Origin: Manduca sexta
Taxonomy: Eukaryota; Arthropoda; Insecta; Lepidoptera; Sphingidae
NCBI RefSeq assembly: GCF_014839805.1
Contig: NC_051118.1
Coordinates: forward strand, 10,160,391-10,224,390
Length of the DNA: 64,000 bases
Direction: 5' to 3'
Below are positions 1 to 10,620 of this stretch, one piece after another. Position 1 is the first letter of the stretch, and every line of letters begins with the position of its first letter. The translations under genes were made by a program, and so were the position numbers. The notes beneath the pieces are model-generated. The model saw only the letters and a program-made list of their open reading frames with translations. It did no database searches and was not told the DNA's origin.

Positions 1-1606
1 AGGCAACAAACTCCAATGTTTACGGTGTGGGCCTGACGGACCCCCAGGGTCTGAGGGCGGGTATTGGACATTTTGTATAAGTGTAGGGTCTACGCGATCC
101 CAAGCAAATCCCTTTCGGCGGACCCTTTTCGGAAAGGTCTGGCGGCCGTGCCGGAGCCCCGAATTTGCGGATTTTTAAGATAAAATTTATATGGGCCGGC
201 CGGGTATGAGTTGTAGCTGGATTACTTGTCCGTTTTAATGCTATCGAACATTTTAAATGTCATAGAATTTACCTGGCTTGTGATCGAACATTGCGCGTAT
301 TAGGGCAAAGTCCGTATTGCAGTCGTTAAGGAACATTTGTAAAATTGTTATGATATCCTGGTGCCAAGAATACTAAAACACTACACATTCACGCAACGTA
401 GACTTTCGGACTGTGACAATAAATGAAAGTTGATATTTCAAATTCCTTATGAATTTAAATATATCATTGCCTCAATATAATTGTTTTTTATTTCATAAAA
501 AAAATTGTTAGAAAAATGTATTTATTACATAATACCTACCTTTCCTGCCCTACATAATATAATAATTACAAAAAAGTAGATATATAAAAACATTCTTAAA
601 TAATATTTTTTTCTGCGCCACAATAATATACCAGGGCGTCATAAGCTCTAATTGGTTTCTGAACACAATCTCGCAGTGCGTACCGCGGACACATGTGAGC
701 ATGAGGTCACGCTACCTTGGTACGGGGGTGGAAAAAATTGGGGAGATTTGTATGTAATCTTGTCGCATTGTTATATTTATGTTTGTGTGAAACAACTGCT
801 CACTTAACCAATTTATAATCGAAAGTAAACTATGAAGTGTGTTCCAAAACTGAAATTAGTCCACTAAATTCTCGATTATTAAATTTTGAAAATCGAACAG
901 TGTTTCTTACTAATTTACAACGCCAGATAGGCAATATCTAAATAAAGTTATGGTAAATAGTTATGACCATATTTATCATCAATTATAATGTTGAAAACAT
1001 ATGTACTTCTGGCGAATAAATATCTAAAAATGTCAAAGGTATATAACACACTGAAGTTTACGTCATAGATACTGTATATTTTCCTTAAAAACATACCATT
1101 CACCACCAAAAAATATCTCCATTATTTTTAAATTTCTATTTGGAAGTACACAAGAAAATAACTACACAAAAACTTCACATGTATTTAAAAAAACTCGTGT
1201 TACACCCCGGTCCCAACCCAACGGACCCCTGCGGTCCCGACCCTCGGGTCCAACCCGAGACTAACTAGATAACGACGATATCGACTGAAACTAAAGGAAA
1301 AGTATTCGTAGTTAGTGCGAAAACTAGAGAATTAGGGTAAAACAGGGTCTCGTGTACCAGATAAACATTCAAAGCCGCTTTTCTGAGAAACTGTTTTAAC
1401 AGGAAAGCAACCAACACTTCTGAAAATAATGATTTCTTATGTTAGACGTTAAAATTTTATTTTTATTTTATTTATTAGGGATCACCAACAGAATTTGCAA
1501 TATTACATACGAATAACTAAAACAAAAAAAAAACATCTGGATTAATTGCAATTCTAATAACAGCCAACCACAACATACGCAAGGTTAGAAAAAAAATGTA
1601 GGCATA
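1..1606. other. Non-coding AT-rich tract with two GC-rich blocks
   Basis: No supported gene. Positions 1-175 are markedly GC-rich and 1203-1262 is a C-rich block of repeated GGTCC/GGACC-like words. The rest is AT-rich without recognisable repeats or coding potential. Confidence 0.6.
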
Positions 1607-1972
1607 AAAAAATAAAACTATTTTGGCGGATTTTCGGTTTTTTATAATTTTCCCGCGACGATTCTTCAAATAGAGAAGATTGTAGGAAACATGCACAAGC
1701 CTGGAATCCAGTTCTACATTTAATTAAATCGGAACCCAAAAGACCGACTGCCAGAACTCAAGACACTGTGAGATTTTGCGTAGATCGGACAACCGACACA
1801 TTAAATTTTAAAATTGCATAATTGTAAAATGTAGTTAAGTATTGTAACTGACTTTTCGGATGACCAACACCTCAATCCACCCCGTGACCACGAAGGCTGG
1901 AGTCTTGAAACGTTGGGAGAAAATTATAATATAAAAAAACCGCGATATGATCCGTGAAATAGTTTTATTTTA
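1607..1972. mobile_element. Non-autonomous TIR element (family A), about 366 bp
   Basis: The left end reads AATAAAACTATTTT then a GGTTTTTTATAATTTTCCCG-like segment. The right end (about 1910-1972) is its inverted counterpart, ending in AAATAGTTTTATTTT. The same terminal segment recurs at 25929-26110, 53109-53179 and 53735-53806, so this is a dispersed MITE family. There is no transposase inside; the open frame at 1554-1739 is a by-product. The superfamily is not assigned because no clean target duplication is seen. Confidence 0.65.
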
Positions 1973-2337
1973 ACTTCTAAGGATCTTAACGAGGCCGCCA
2001 TTATTCTATCTGTTAGTTTTTCTTTTTATTGCCTAAGGCAGACGAACTCACGATCCACCTAATGGTAACTGGTCACTGAAAATTAAGTAATCAGTCTCCC
2101 AACCCAATTATAAGACGTACTTTTAACTTACTCATACGATATCTGAAAAGCCAAAACCATTCCTAAGCGTTGCATGCGTAAGGAGAAATGTAAAGACCAA
2201 TGCATGTTGTGTGATAAGAGACACTATTGCTATTTATTCAAATGCTAATATCAAATGCTAATATCAAATAACACGCTTTTATTGTGTCGAAAAACTCTTA
2301 TAAAATGAAGATCAGACTTGCTGTTCTCAATAAACAA
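1973..2337. other. Non-coding spacer with repeat scraps
   Basis: Around 2029-2080 is a degraded copy of the repeat also seen at 14426, 31900 and 56640 (gcagacgaactcacgatcca-like). At 2241-2270 a 15-bp unit (AATGCTAATATCAAA) is tandemly doubled. No gene seen. Confidence 0.45.
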
Positions 2338-2490
2338 TCCCAATCTGAATCTTCAATCCAATTTCGAGAATGAACCAATCAAAATAATTCATTTGTAAGC
2401 ACGTCAAAATACTTTGTTCTGATTGGTCCGTTTTTGAAATAGATATAAAAAACCGTTTGGAATCGTTTATTGAAAATGGCTGTAAGACAA
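2338..2490 (+). repeat. Dispersed repeat R1, copy 1
   Basis: Aligns along its whole length with 5155-5292 in the same orientation, sharing the ordered words GAATGAACCAATC, CACGTCAAAATA and CTGATTGGTCC. The internal GAACCAATC and GATTGGTTC-like words are inverted relative to each other, as in a small foldback or MITE. Class unknown. Confidence 0.6.
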
Positions 2491-3997
2491 TGAAACTATG
2501 GTTAAATCGTACTGTGTCCGTCACACTATATGACGGACAGAGTTATGTTAATTAAACAACGCCGAATCAGCTGAGAACACGCTCTTAAGTGACTAACTAC
2601 TAAATCACTATTTATTAAATAAATCAATGGGCCAAAGGTTCACTTGAGTTCTAACTCAAAGGTAAAAACGTTTTACTAGAACGTCCCTTTCACCCCTTTA
2701 AGTGCATCCAAATCTATCAAAATGATAACTTTAAACTCTGCAATGAATATACCAATTTATAAAAACTTGACAATAAAATCAATGCATCACCTGAATATGC
2801 ACAATAACCAGCAAACAAAGAGTAGATATTCGAAATTTTCTAAACACCGGACAAAGCTTTTTTCTTAATTAATTAAGTCGCAAATTGATTACTTTCGACG
2901 GGGTAGGAAGGAATAAAAAGCGGTGTAGGCAGGGTAGGTTGGGGTGTAGTGCCCCGCCTTACGTTGCGAGTGGGAAATGTGAAAGCAGACACATGAACCC
3001 CGCTGCCGCTCCGGTACTGGCTGCAAAAAACGTCTAATTAATGAGCTTTAATAAAAATCAAGCGCAGGAACTAGGAATGTCTCGATTCGAAATTTAAATT
3101 TAAATTGGTGTCGATATTGTCGTTATAACTAGTAGGAATTTCGAAATGGTTTTTAGTAGTCTAGGAACATACCAAAACAGCAACTAACGATGCATGTTAT
3201 TTCGTCCTTTGAACTATAACATTTTAAAAGCAACAGAATTAGATAAAGTAAACACTACATCGACCATTAACCACATGATTATAATATAGGCATCAGCCAA
3301 ATTCCACCTTAAAACCTTCCACACAGCAAAACCGAGAAAAAAATCAATAATAAATATTTCTAAACATTTCCCTCTCCCTTAGCTTTCTCTGCTAACCGTA
3401 CGCGAGTCGGCCGCCGTGCCCGGCGTACTAGTAGTTATTATTTACCGGCTTTATCATTTCGAAAATTTCATATTCCCCGCACTTGGACGCTTGAGGTTTA
3501 AAAGCGTAAGGGGTGATGGGCGGGGGCTAGGGGGCCCCGAGACTTTTTGCCTACAAACAGTACTAAGTACTCGCACGGGGGGGCACCTACACCCCTTGGG
3601 TAGGGGCTAAGAAATAATACGGCGTTGCATGCAAGAGGGGTGACTGTCCAGTGTTTTTGTGAGCGAAGGTTGCTTAATGACTATCGCATGCACTCCCGGT
3701 GTATGTGTGCGTGCTAGCCTTTCTACAACAAGATTAGTCTTTATTAGGATTACGTATTTTGTAACCTACTTTTTATGTAAACTGTGTTGGGTAGATTGGA
3801 TGTCGTTTGAATGTAGTGTGCTGTGTTAATGTTCAATATTAATTTCTTTGTTTTGTCATGTAATATATCTCTCTCTCTCTCCGAACTTGCTCCATCAGTA
3901 CAAAAAAATATACCAAGCTTTAGATCTCAAACAGAAATTAATATAACCAAATAAAACACGAATAACTAATAACAAAATCATAATATTCAAATCTGCA
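2491..3997. other. Non-coding tract with GC-rich islets
   Basis: GC-rich islets lie at about 2896-3015 and 3400-3615, the second rich in G runs. A (TC)n microsatellite lies at about 3867-3882. Open frames over the second islet reflect its low stop density, not a gene. Confidence 0.5.
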
Positions 3998-4145
3998 CCG
4001 TAGCAGCTACGTTAATATTTTCGGCACTCGTAGCACCCGCTACGTCGTAGCGCTATCAAACGCTCTTCATTGTAACAAGCGTAGCAATACGCGGCGTAGT
4101 GCCATTCTACGTCTTACCATATGACGCTATATAGAGCGTATTCTC
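3998..4145. repeat. CGTAGC/GCTACG-rich low-complexity segment
   Basis: The hexamer CGTAGC and its complement occur many times in about 140 bp, including the perfect palindrome CGTAGCAGCTACG. The same vocabulary reappears in the 9-bp minisatellite at 43053. No coding capacity. Confidence 0.5.
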
Positions 4146-5154
4146 TGAGCGTGTTGGCAAGCTGAAAGAGAGCTTATTCGTATGAGAATATTACAATAGC
4201 TGCAAGCGGTTGCAGCGCTTTTGTCATATTAAATGAACCGTTTAACCCATAATTGTCCCACTTAGTCAGTCCACTTTTTCTTGTATTACAGAATCAACTT
4301 TCATTAGGAAAAATATGTGCCGACGCGCACGTGCTGGTTCTCATGATTTTGCAAGACTTTTACTTTGTGAATTCTTTGTAATAATATTGTGATATGGCTA
4401 CTTAGTAATCAAGTAATAGAGTTTGCGATTGCCATTTTGCAATAGTCATTTAAGTAGATTTAGTTGTAACCTAACACCTCTTCTCCACATTTGATGTTAC
4501 TTAACTAAACACTAATATAAAATAATTTATAAATCATACGAAATTCACAATTAAATGTACAGTCCGCATACACAATAAGACTCAAATTACCTCACACCTA
4601 AAATAAACAAATTGCTGCCACAATCTGTTACCCCATTGATAAAGGGGTGAATTCACTAACGCACGTAAGAATTAGCACTAACGCCGCGTCTCAAGGTTAC
4701 GCAGCCGAGAGATACGCAGAATGGCATGTCTGGCTCTGAGTGTTGAGACAATGTATTACATAATGTATATCGTAATGTTGGAGGTTAATAATAAATTGCA
4801 AATATATATGTGGGATTAGTTACAAAATAAAACTTTACTTTTCAAGTTAATTGCATTTTAATATTTCTTCTGTCTGACGTTTTTAGTCTGTCGTTTCCAA
4901 AACTCGTCTGTCATTCACGCTCCTCTCTTTTCATCTCGCTCACACACTTTACATTCCATTCCAAGCATCACATTAACGTTCCATTTCCACATATATGTAA
5001 TTTTTAGTTTATTTTGTATGATTTCTATAAGAGAAGAAAATGAAAAATAAATCACTGAAAAATTTAAAAAAAAAACTGTAATTTTAGTGACTATTCTATT
5101 ACTAACTTATTTTTATAAAGATTAGAAAAAATATTTACAGCCGTTTTCAAACGA
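4146..5154. other. AT-rich non-coding tract
   Basis: No recognisable gene, RNA or repeat beyond simple AT-rich sequence. Confidence 0.5.
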
Positions 5155-5292
5155 TCGCAATCTCAATCTTTAATCCGATTCGAATGAACCAATCGAAATA
5201 ACTTATTTATAATCACGTCAAAATAATTACCTCTGATTGGTCCATTTTTATAGATCGAAAAAAGCAATTCGGATCATTGATAATGGCGGTTG
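5155..5292 (+). repeat. Dispersed repeat R1, copy 2
   Basis: Second copy of the repeat at 2338-2490. It carries GAATGAACCAATCGAAATAA, CACGTCAAAATAATTA and CTGATTGGTCCATTTTTA in the same order and spacing, with many substitutions, suggesting an old family. Confidence 0.6.
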
Positions 5293-5510
5293 ATATTTAT
5301 ATTTAAAATCCAGCTACTTCACGTGCAACAAAAACAAAACCTCGTGATTAGTAATTAGCAACTGTACCCTATTACGTATAGAGTTCAATTCAGAGCTAAA
5401 TAAAACCACGGGAAGGGTAACGGACGAAATTACCCCAAACTAAAAAAGTGTTTTTAACTGTATTGAATATTGGTAAGTATATTGGTATATTACATGTGTT
5501 GTTTGATGTG

Positions 5511-5757
5511 GACTGCGTCGATGGCGTAATTGTACTGCATGAGCGGTACGGCAGCGCTCTGAGGTCCTGAGCTCGAATCCCGGGTCGGGCAAAGTGATAT
5601 TTGGTTTTTTTCTGTCTGAGTCTGGAATTTGTGCCCGATATGGCGATAGGCTCGCCCCCTATCACATCATGGGACGGAACTCAGCGAAAAGTGGGTGCCC
5701 TGGTTGCGCCTCGGCCTACCCCTTCGAGGATATTATTTGTGTGTGTGATTTTTTTAC
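5511..5757 (+). mobile_element. tRNA-derived SINE, family alpha
   Basis: The head resembles a tRNA gene: an A-box-like GATGGCGTAATTG and a B-box-like GCTCGAATCCCGGGTCGGGC. A family-specific body follows (CCCGATATGGCGATAGGCTC, CCCCTATCACATCATG) and a T-rich end. Related copies are at 20910, 25462, 41751, 53066, 54262 and 60907. It is a pol III-type retroposon with no protein; ORFs drawn over it on both strands are spurious. Confidence 0.8.
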
Positions 5758-6195
5758 CCCAACTTACACATCACAAATAAGTCGTACAATAAATATACTT
5801 TAAAGATACATTTACTAACATGTTAGAAAAAAATATCTCTACTCGAAAACACATACAAATGACAAGGCATATTTCTCATATACCATAAAATAAACATACT
5901 CACAAATGATTGGATACAATACCGTACAAGTCCAGTCCAAAGCATTTCTAAATAAAACCACAGCGGCACGAGTACCCCACCCACGGTAGTATTTTTTAAT
6001 GAAACTTGCGGCGTCAGGCGCGCGTACAGCGCCGTATTAATCTTAGTCGGTAACCCCGAGCCCCTCCAGGCGGTACCTAAGAACATGGGGTGAATTTTGC
6101 ACCGATTTCAGTGTTCCGCCGGGTTTTCGTGGAAGGGAATTTTTTGGAGTATTTACTTTAAAATATACATTTCGATGTGTATAAATAAAAAAAAC
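5758..6195. other. Non-coding spacer
   Basis: AT-rich apart from a moderately GC-rich patch at about 5965-6130. The 87-codon minus-strand open frame at 5823-6086 matches no family I recognise and is treated as chance. Confidence 0.45.
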
Positions 6196-6660
6196 GTGTG
6201 CATTTACCCCATCTTGACTTTTGTTATAATATATGTATAAGTAATAAATAAAGGTAAATTTTTATGGATTACTTTGAAATATAGATTCTAATTTGTATAA
6301 AATTGTGTGCATTTACCCCATCTTGTCAAAGTAAATGAATGCCGATGCCTTATTTATTTACTGCTATTTCAAAGAAATAACTCTGTTATTCGGATTTATA
6401 TGGATTGGTGTAAAAAAATTGTGCACATTTACCCCATCTTGACATCTGTTATGGTATATATGTATAAGTAATAAATAAAAGTATTTTTTTTATGGATTAC
6501 TTTGAAATATAGATTCTAACGTGTATAAAATCGTGTGCATTTACCCTATCTTGACATCTGTTATGGTGTTATAATCTATGTATAAATAATAAATAAAAAT
6601 TAAAGTAAATGAATTTCGATGTCATCTTTATTTACTGCTATTTCTAAAAAATAACTCTGT
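6196..6660 (+). repeat. Compound tandem repeat, about 110-bp spacing
   Basis: The word GTGCATTTACCCCATCTTG (with small changes) starts near 6196, 6305, 6421 and 6533, intervals of about 109, 116 and 112 bp. Between these lie two longer alternating segments: TATGGATTACTTTGAAATAT at about 6262 and 6491, and ATAACTCTGTTATTCGG at about 6378 and 6648. It is non-coding and looks like a small local satellite or stacked MITE copies. Confidence 0.65.
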
Positions 6661-7216
6661 TATTCGGTATTTTTTACTTTTAAATACATACCCCATATCC
6701 AGTATCCAATTAACGTTTATTAATCAATGATACATATCTAATAAATTTTGACGTAATTCTTACGTAAAATATTTTAAATTCTAAGATATAGCGAATGGTC
6801 GAAAATATTCATTGTTCGGACCCAATTATAGTCACAACGCCCAAAATATTTAGTAAATAGCAACAAATACAATTTTAGAATACAAACATATCATCAAAAA
6901 GCTCACACATCGTGGAAATCACTAACACTCCGTAATTATTGAACGCAAAAATAAAAAACGTAAGGAACGCTCCGTAGCGACGTCCATTCCAGTTTTTTTT
7001 CACTATTTTTTTTGTACATTTTTGCTGCATGCATTATGCAGGCGGGCGAATTTATTGATGCCAAAATAAAAATTATACGAATAGTTAATAGTTTAATTAA
7101 TGATTTGTGATCTTTATAATATATACTTTGGATGCAGGCCGCTTTCGACAGGTCCGCCTGGAAATCTTTGGGGTAGGCACATCAGCAGTTGACATCCCGC
7201 GGCTGATGATGAATCA
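6661..7216. other. AT-rich non-coding tract
   Basis: No feature recognised. Confidence 0.45.
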
Positions 7217-7310
7217 TTATATAGACCTCGGTATCGTATGAGAGTTCACCTAGGTACTATGCCAATGTCCATTTCTGCCGCCAAACTATAACCAGTTTAT
7301 AGGACATTAC
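7217..7310 (-). repeat. Dispersed repeat R4, copy 1
   Basis: Read on the minus strand it matches 61745-61830: TTTGGCGGCAGAAATGGACA followed by a GGTACCTA-like word and a GAGAGACC-like end. It is a degraded interspersed element of unknown class. Confidence 0.5.
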
Positions 7311-7481
7311 TATGTACTATATTTTGGAAAAAAATATATTTTTTGACAGACCGTGTTGCTGGGCGAGTTTCTAGTGCCGTTTCTTCACAGCTATAACACT
7401 GAAGCAATGGTAAATGATGATTCAAGAGCCTGTGAAAGACTATTTGAATAAAGAAAATTTAGAGTTTGATTGCAGTCAATA

Positions 7482-7660
7482 TCTATACATATAAAACAAA
7501 GTCCCCTTTTCTGATTATATGTGATCGATTTTCTCAAAATCTACTGAACAGATTTTTATGAAATTTGGTATGGAGATAGTTCAAGACCCTGGGAAGGTTA
7601 TAAGGGTCTTTTATCCTGGAAAACTCCTCCAAGCAGGCGAAGCTACAAAACAAAAGCTAA
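7482..7660 (+). mobile_element. Degraded short Helitron-like element
   Basis: Starts A|TCTATACATATAAAACAAAG and ends GCAGGCGAAGCTACAAAACAAAAGCTAA, a decayed form of the GC-hairpin plus AAAAGCTAG terminus of better copies. The interior shares TGAAATTTGGTATGGAGA and GACCCTGGGAAG with the 3' part of the element at 8171. Non-coding. Confidence 0.6.
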
Positions 7661-8170
7661 TTTCTGGATATTATGTACTTAAAATCTAAATTACTAAGTG
7701 CTAGACCGTTGAAACTACCATAACCGTTCCACTCATCCCCAAAATGATGGTAACGATAGCGCGTCTTTTGTCCGAGTAAGTACATCGCATTTGTTAATAT
7801 CTGACGTAAATCGCAACTGGTTTAGAGAACTATTTAATCAGTATTACTGGCTATTTAATAATAATAATAAATCAGTTTATTGTCTTATTACAAAAATGAT
7901 AACATACATATTCTTATACTTATACTATAATAAAGACAAAAGGAAGCGGCTCAGCTTGTACTGACCGGGACAGTAGTTCCGAGCAGTATTTGAAACTCAA
8001 AATTAAAACTACGTGGTAGGTCTTATGTGAGTGTGAAATAATGTTACTAAAAGTAATAATATATTTTTAAACAACCCTCTAAGCCAGCATGGTGGACTAA
8101 TTAAACCCTCTCAGTAGAGGCCCTTACAACAGAGACAGCATGGCTAAACAGTGTCTTATTATTATTATTA
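7661..8170. other. Spacer with microsatellite and SINE-gamma scrap
   Basis: (TAA)n-type simple sequence lies at about 7858-7870 and 8157-8170. Positions 8084-8120 match the 3' part of the SINE-gamma consensus (CAGCATGGTGGACTAA, CCCTCTCAGTAG). No gene. Confidence 0.5.
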
Positions 8171-8199
8171 TCTATACTATTATATAAAGCTGAAGAGTT

Positions 8200-8233
8200 T
8201 GTTTGTTTGTTTGTTTGTTTGTTTGTTTGTTTG
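8200..8233 (+). repeat. (GTTT)n microsatellite
   Basis: Eight consecutive GTTT units inside the 5' part of the Helitron; a shorter run of the same tetramer sits at the same place in the 63217 copy. Confidence 0.85.
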
Positions 8234-8238
8234 AACGC

Positions 8239-8977
8239 GCTAATCTCAGGAACTACCGGTCCAAACTGAAAAATTCTTTTTGCGTTGGATAGCCCTTTGT
8301 TCGTGGAGTGCTATAGGCTATATATCATCACGCTATACCCAATAGGAGCGGGGCAGTAATGGCTAATCTCAGGAACTACCGGTCCAAACTGAAAAATTCT
8401 TTTTGCGTTGGATAGCCCTTTATTCGTGGAGTGCTATAGGCTATATATCATCACGCTATACCCAATAGGAGCGGGGCAGTAATGGCTAATCTCAGGAACT
8501 ACCGGTCCAAACTGAAAAATTCTTTTGCGTTGGATAGCCCTTTGTTCGTGGAGAGCTATAGGCTATATATCATCACGCTATATTCAATAGGAGCGGAGCA
8601 GTAATGGCTAATCTCAGAAACTACCGATTCGAACTGAAAAAATATTTTTGTGTTGAATAGTCCTTTGTTTGTGGAGTGCTCAAAGTTATATATCATCACG
8701 CTATGACCAATAGGAGCGGAGCAGTAATGGCTAATCTCGGGAACTACCGGTTTCAACTGAAAAATTCGTTTTGTGTTGGATAGCCCTTTATTTGTGTACC
8801 GCTATAAGCTATATATCATCTCGCTATGACCAATAGGAGCGGAGCAGTAATGGCTAATCTCAGGAACTACCGGTTTGAACTGAAAAAAATCTTTTTTGTG
8901 TTGGATAGCCCTTTGTTCCTGGAGTGCTATAGGCTATATATCATCATGCTATAACCAATAGGAGCGGAGCAGTAATG
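8239..8977 (+). repeat. Six-copy 123-bp tandem repeat within the Helitron
   Basis: Units start at 8239, 8362, 8485, 8607, 8730 and 8853, each with GCTAATCTCAGGAACTACCG and ending GGAGCGG(A/G)GCAGTAATG. Units 1 and 2 differ at a single position by eye, unit 3 at a handful, and units 4-6 by many, so the array has expanded recently from the 5' side. The open frame at 8556-8756 is a repeat artefact. Confidence 0.88.
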
Positions 8978-9308
8978 AAACATGTTGCAAAAACGGGGAA
9001 AATTATGAGTTTTGAGAGCTTCCGTTGCCTGCGCTGCGTAAACGGTTAAAGTTATGCAACAATGATGTATGACGGGATTGTTTCACTTAAAAAGTTCTAA
9101 ATAATATAACAAAGTCCCCCGCTGCATCTGTCTGCCTTAACGTGTTAAACTCAAAAACTACCTAACGTATTAAGATGAAATTTGGTATGGAGACAGTTTG
9201 AGACCCTGGGAAGAACATAGGCTCCCGGGAAACTACTATTTTTATAACGGAAAACTTTAGCCTGAAAAACTTTATAACGCGGGCGGAGCCGCGAGCAAAA
9301 GCTAGTTA

Positions 9309-10618
9309 TACTTAGTCTGGCCATAAATACTGTTACACTTAATTATAAAAAAATATTACATTTGAATTTCGAATCTGTCATTTTTATACGATTGTTCATT
9401 GTGTTTTCTCATTTTGGCGCCAATACATTGTAAAATATTTTGCGATATTAAAATGGTGTGGGGTGATAAAGAGAACCGAATCGCTGTGATAGCATTACAC
9501 AAAGTAGGTATGGAGCCAAATGCAATTTTTAAAACTCTCCATACACTTGGTATTAGTAAAATGTTTGTGTACCGGGCTATTAATAGGTACAATGAGACCT
9601 CCTCTGTTTGTGACAGAAAAAGATCTGGCCGTCCACGTAGTGTTCGTACGAAAAAGGTGGTCAAAGCAGTAAGGGAAAGAATTCGAAGAAATCCTGTCCG
9701 AAAGCAAAAGATTTTATCTCGGGAAATGAAGATAGCACCTAGAACCATGTCGCGTATTTTAAAAGATGACTTAGGACTTGCAGCCTATAAGAGACGCACT
9801 GGCCATTTCTTAACTGATAATTTAAAGAAGAATAGGGTGGTAAAATCGAAACAACTACTGAAGCGGTACGCAAAGGGAGGTCACAGAAAAATTTTGTTTA
9901 CGGATGAGAAAATTTTTACAATTGAGCAACATTTTAACAAACAAAATGACCGTATTTATGCTCAAAGCTCTAAGGAAGCTTCCCAATTAGTCGACAGAGT
10001 GCAACGTGGACATTATCCGACTTCAGTGATGGTTTGGTGGGGTGTTAGCTATGAAGGAGTGACTGAGCCATATTTTTGTGAAAAAGGTATCAAAACATCG
10101 GCACAAGTGTATCAAGATACCATTCTTGAGAAGGTAGTTAAGCCCCTTAACATCACCATGTTCAATAACCAAGTATGGTCCTTCCAGCAAGACTCGGCGC
10201 CGGGTCATAAAGCTCGGTCCACGCAGTCTTGGTTGGAATCGAACGTTTCGGACTTCATCAGAGCTGAAGACTGGCCGTCGTCTAGTCCCGATCTTAATCC
10301 GCTGGATTATGATTTGTGGTCAGTTTTAGAGAGTACAGCTTGCTCTAAACGCCATGATAATTTGAGTCCCTAAAACAATCTATACGATTGGCAGTGAAGA
10401 ATTTTCCCATGGAAAGAGTGCGTGCTTCTATTGATAACTGGCCTCATCGTTTAAAGGACTGTATTGCAGCCAATGGAGACCACTTCGAATAAGCTTTTTA
10501 TATTTTTAATTGTTTTATATTTATGTATTAAACTGACACACTGTAAAAGTAATAAATGTTATTTGCAGTTAACAATTTTCTTTTTTCTTTATTACAATAT
10601 TTATGGCAAGACTAGGTA
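9309..10618 (+). mobile_element. maT-type (DD37D) mariner transposon
   Basis: A 1310-bp element bounded by TA target duplications (9307-9308 and 10619-10620). Terminal inverted repeats of about 26 bp (9309-9334 and 10593-10618) share TAC-TAGTCT-GCCATAAATA with about four mismatches. It encloses one intronless transposase frame. Its left end lies 1 bp plus the TA duplication from the CTAG end of the Helitron at 8171-9305. The length fits a near-complete Tc1/mariner element; the transposase is broken by one frameshift. Confidence 0.85.
9453..10492 (+). pseudogene. maT/mariner transposase with one late frameshift
   Basis: Tc1/mariner cut-and-paste transposase, which acts in the nucleus on its own terminal repeats. 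The first ATG in frame (9453) gives MVWGDKENR. Residues 1-110 form the basic helix-turn-helix DNA-binding half. The catalytic triad is visible as TDEK (D151), QQDSAPGH (D247) and SPDLNPLDYD (D285). Thirty-seven residues separate the second and third Asp, which is DD37D, the maT type, rather than DD34D mariner. The frame stops at 10373 after about 306 residues. A one-base deletion near 10363-10366 shifts it; the downstream frame continues with plausible C-terminal sequence to TAA at 10490-10492, giving an ancestral length near 346. The single lesion suggests a fairly recent arrival. Confidence 0.85.
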
Positions 10619-10620
10619 TA

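Larger units (their letters stand above)
8171..9305 (+). mobile_element. Non-autonomous Helitron carrying a 123-bp satellite array
   Basis: Begins TCTATACTATTATATAAAGC after A8170 and ends AAAAGCTAG before T9306, the A|TC...CTAG|T layout of Helitrons. A 3'-proximal hairpin CGCGG-GCGGAG-CCGCG lies just inside the end. The interior holds (GTTT)n, six tandem 123-bp units (8239-8977) and a 3' unique part. There is no Rep/helicase reading frame, so movement would depend on an autonomous relative. The same element with three units is at 63217-63986, and decayed relatives occur throughout the window. Confidence 0.8.

Noticed and set aside
8239..8977. Tandem array reminiscent of CRISPR repeats
   Set aside because: Units are 123 bp and contiguous with no spacers, and lie inside a eukaryotic Helitron.
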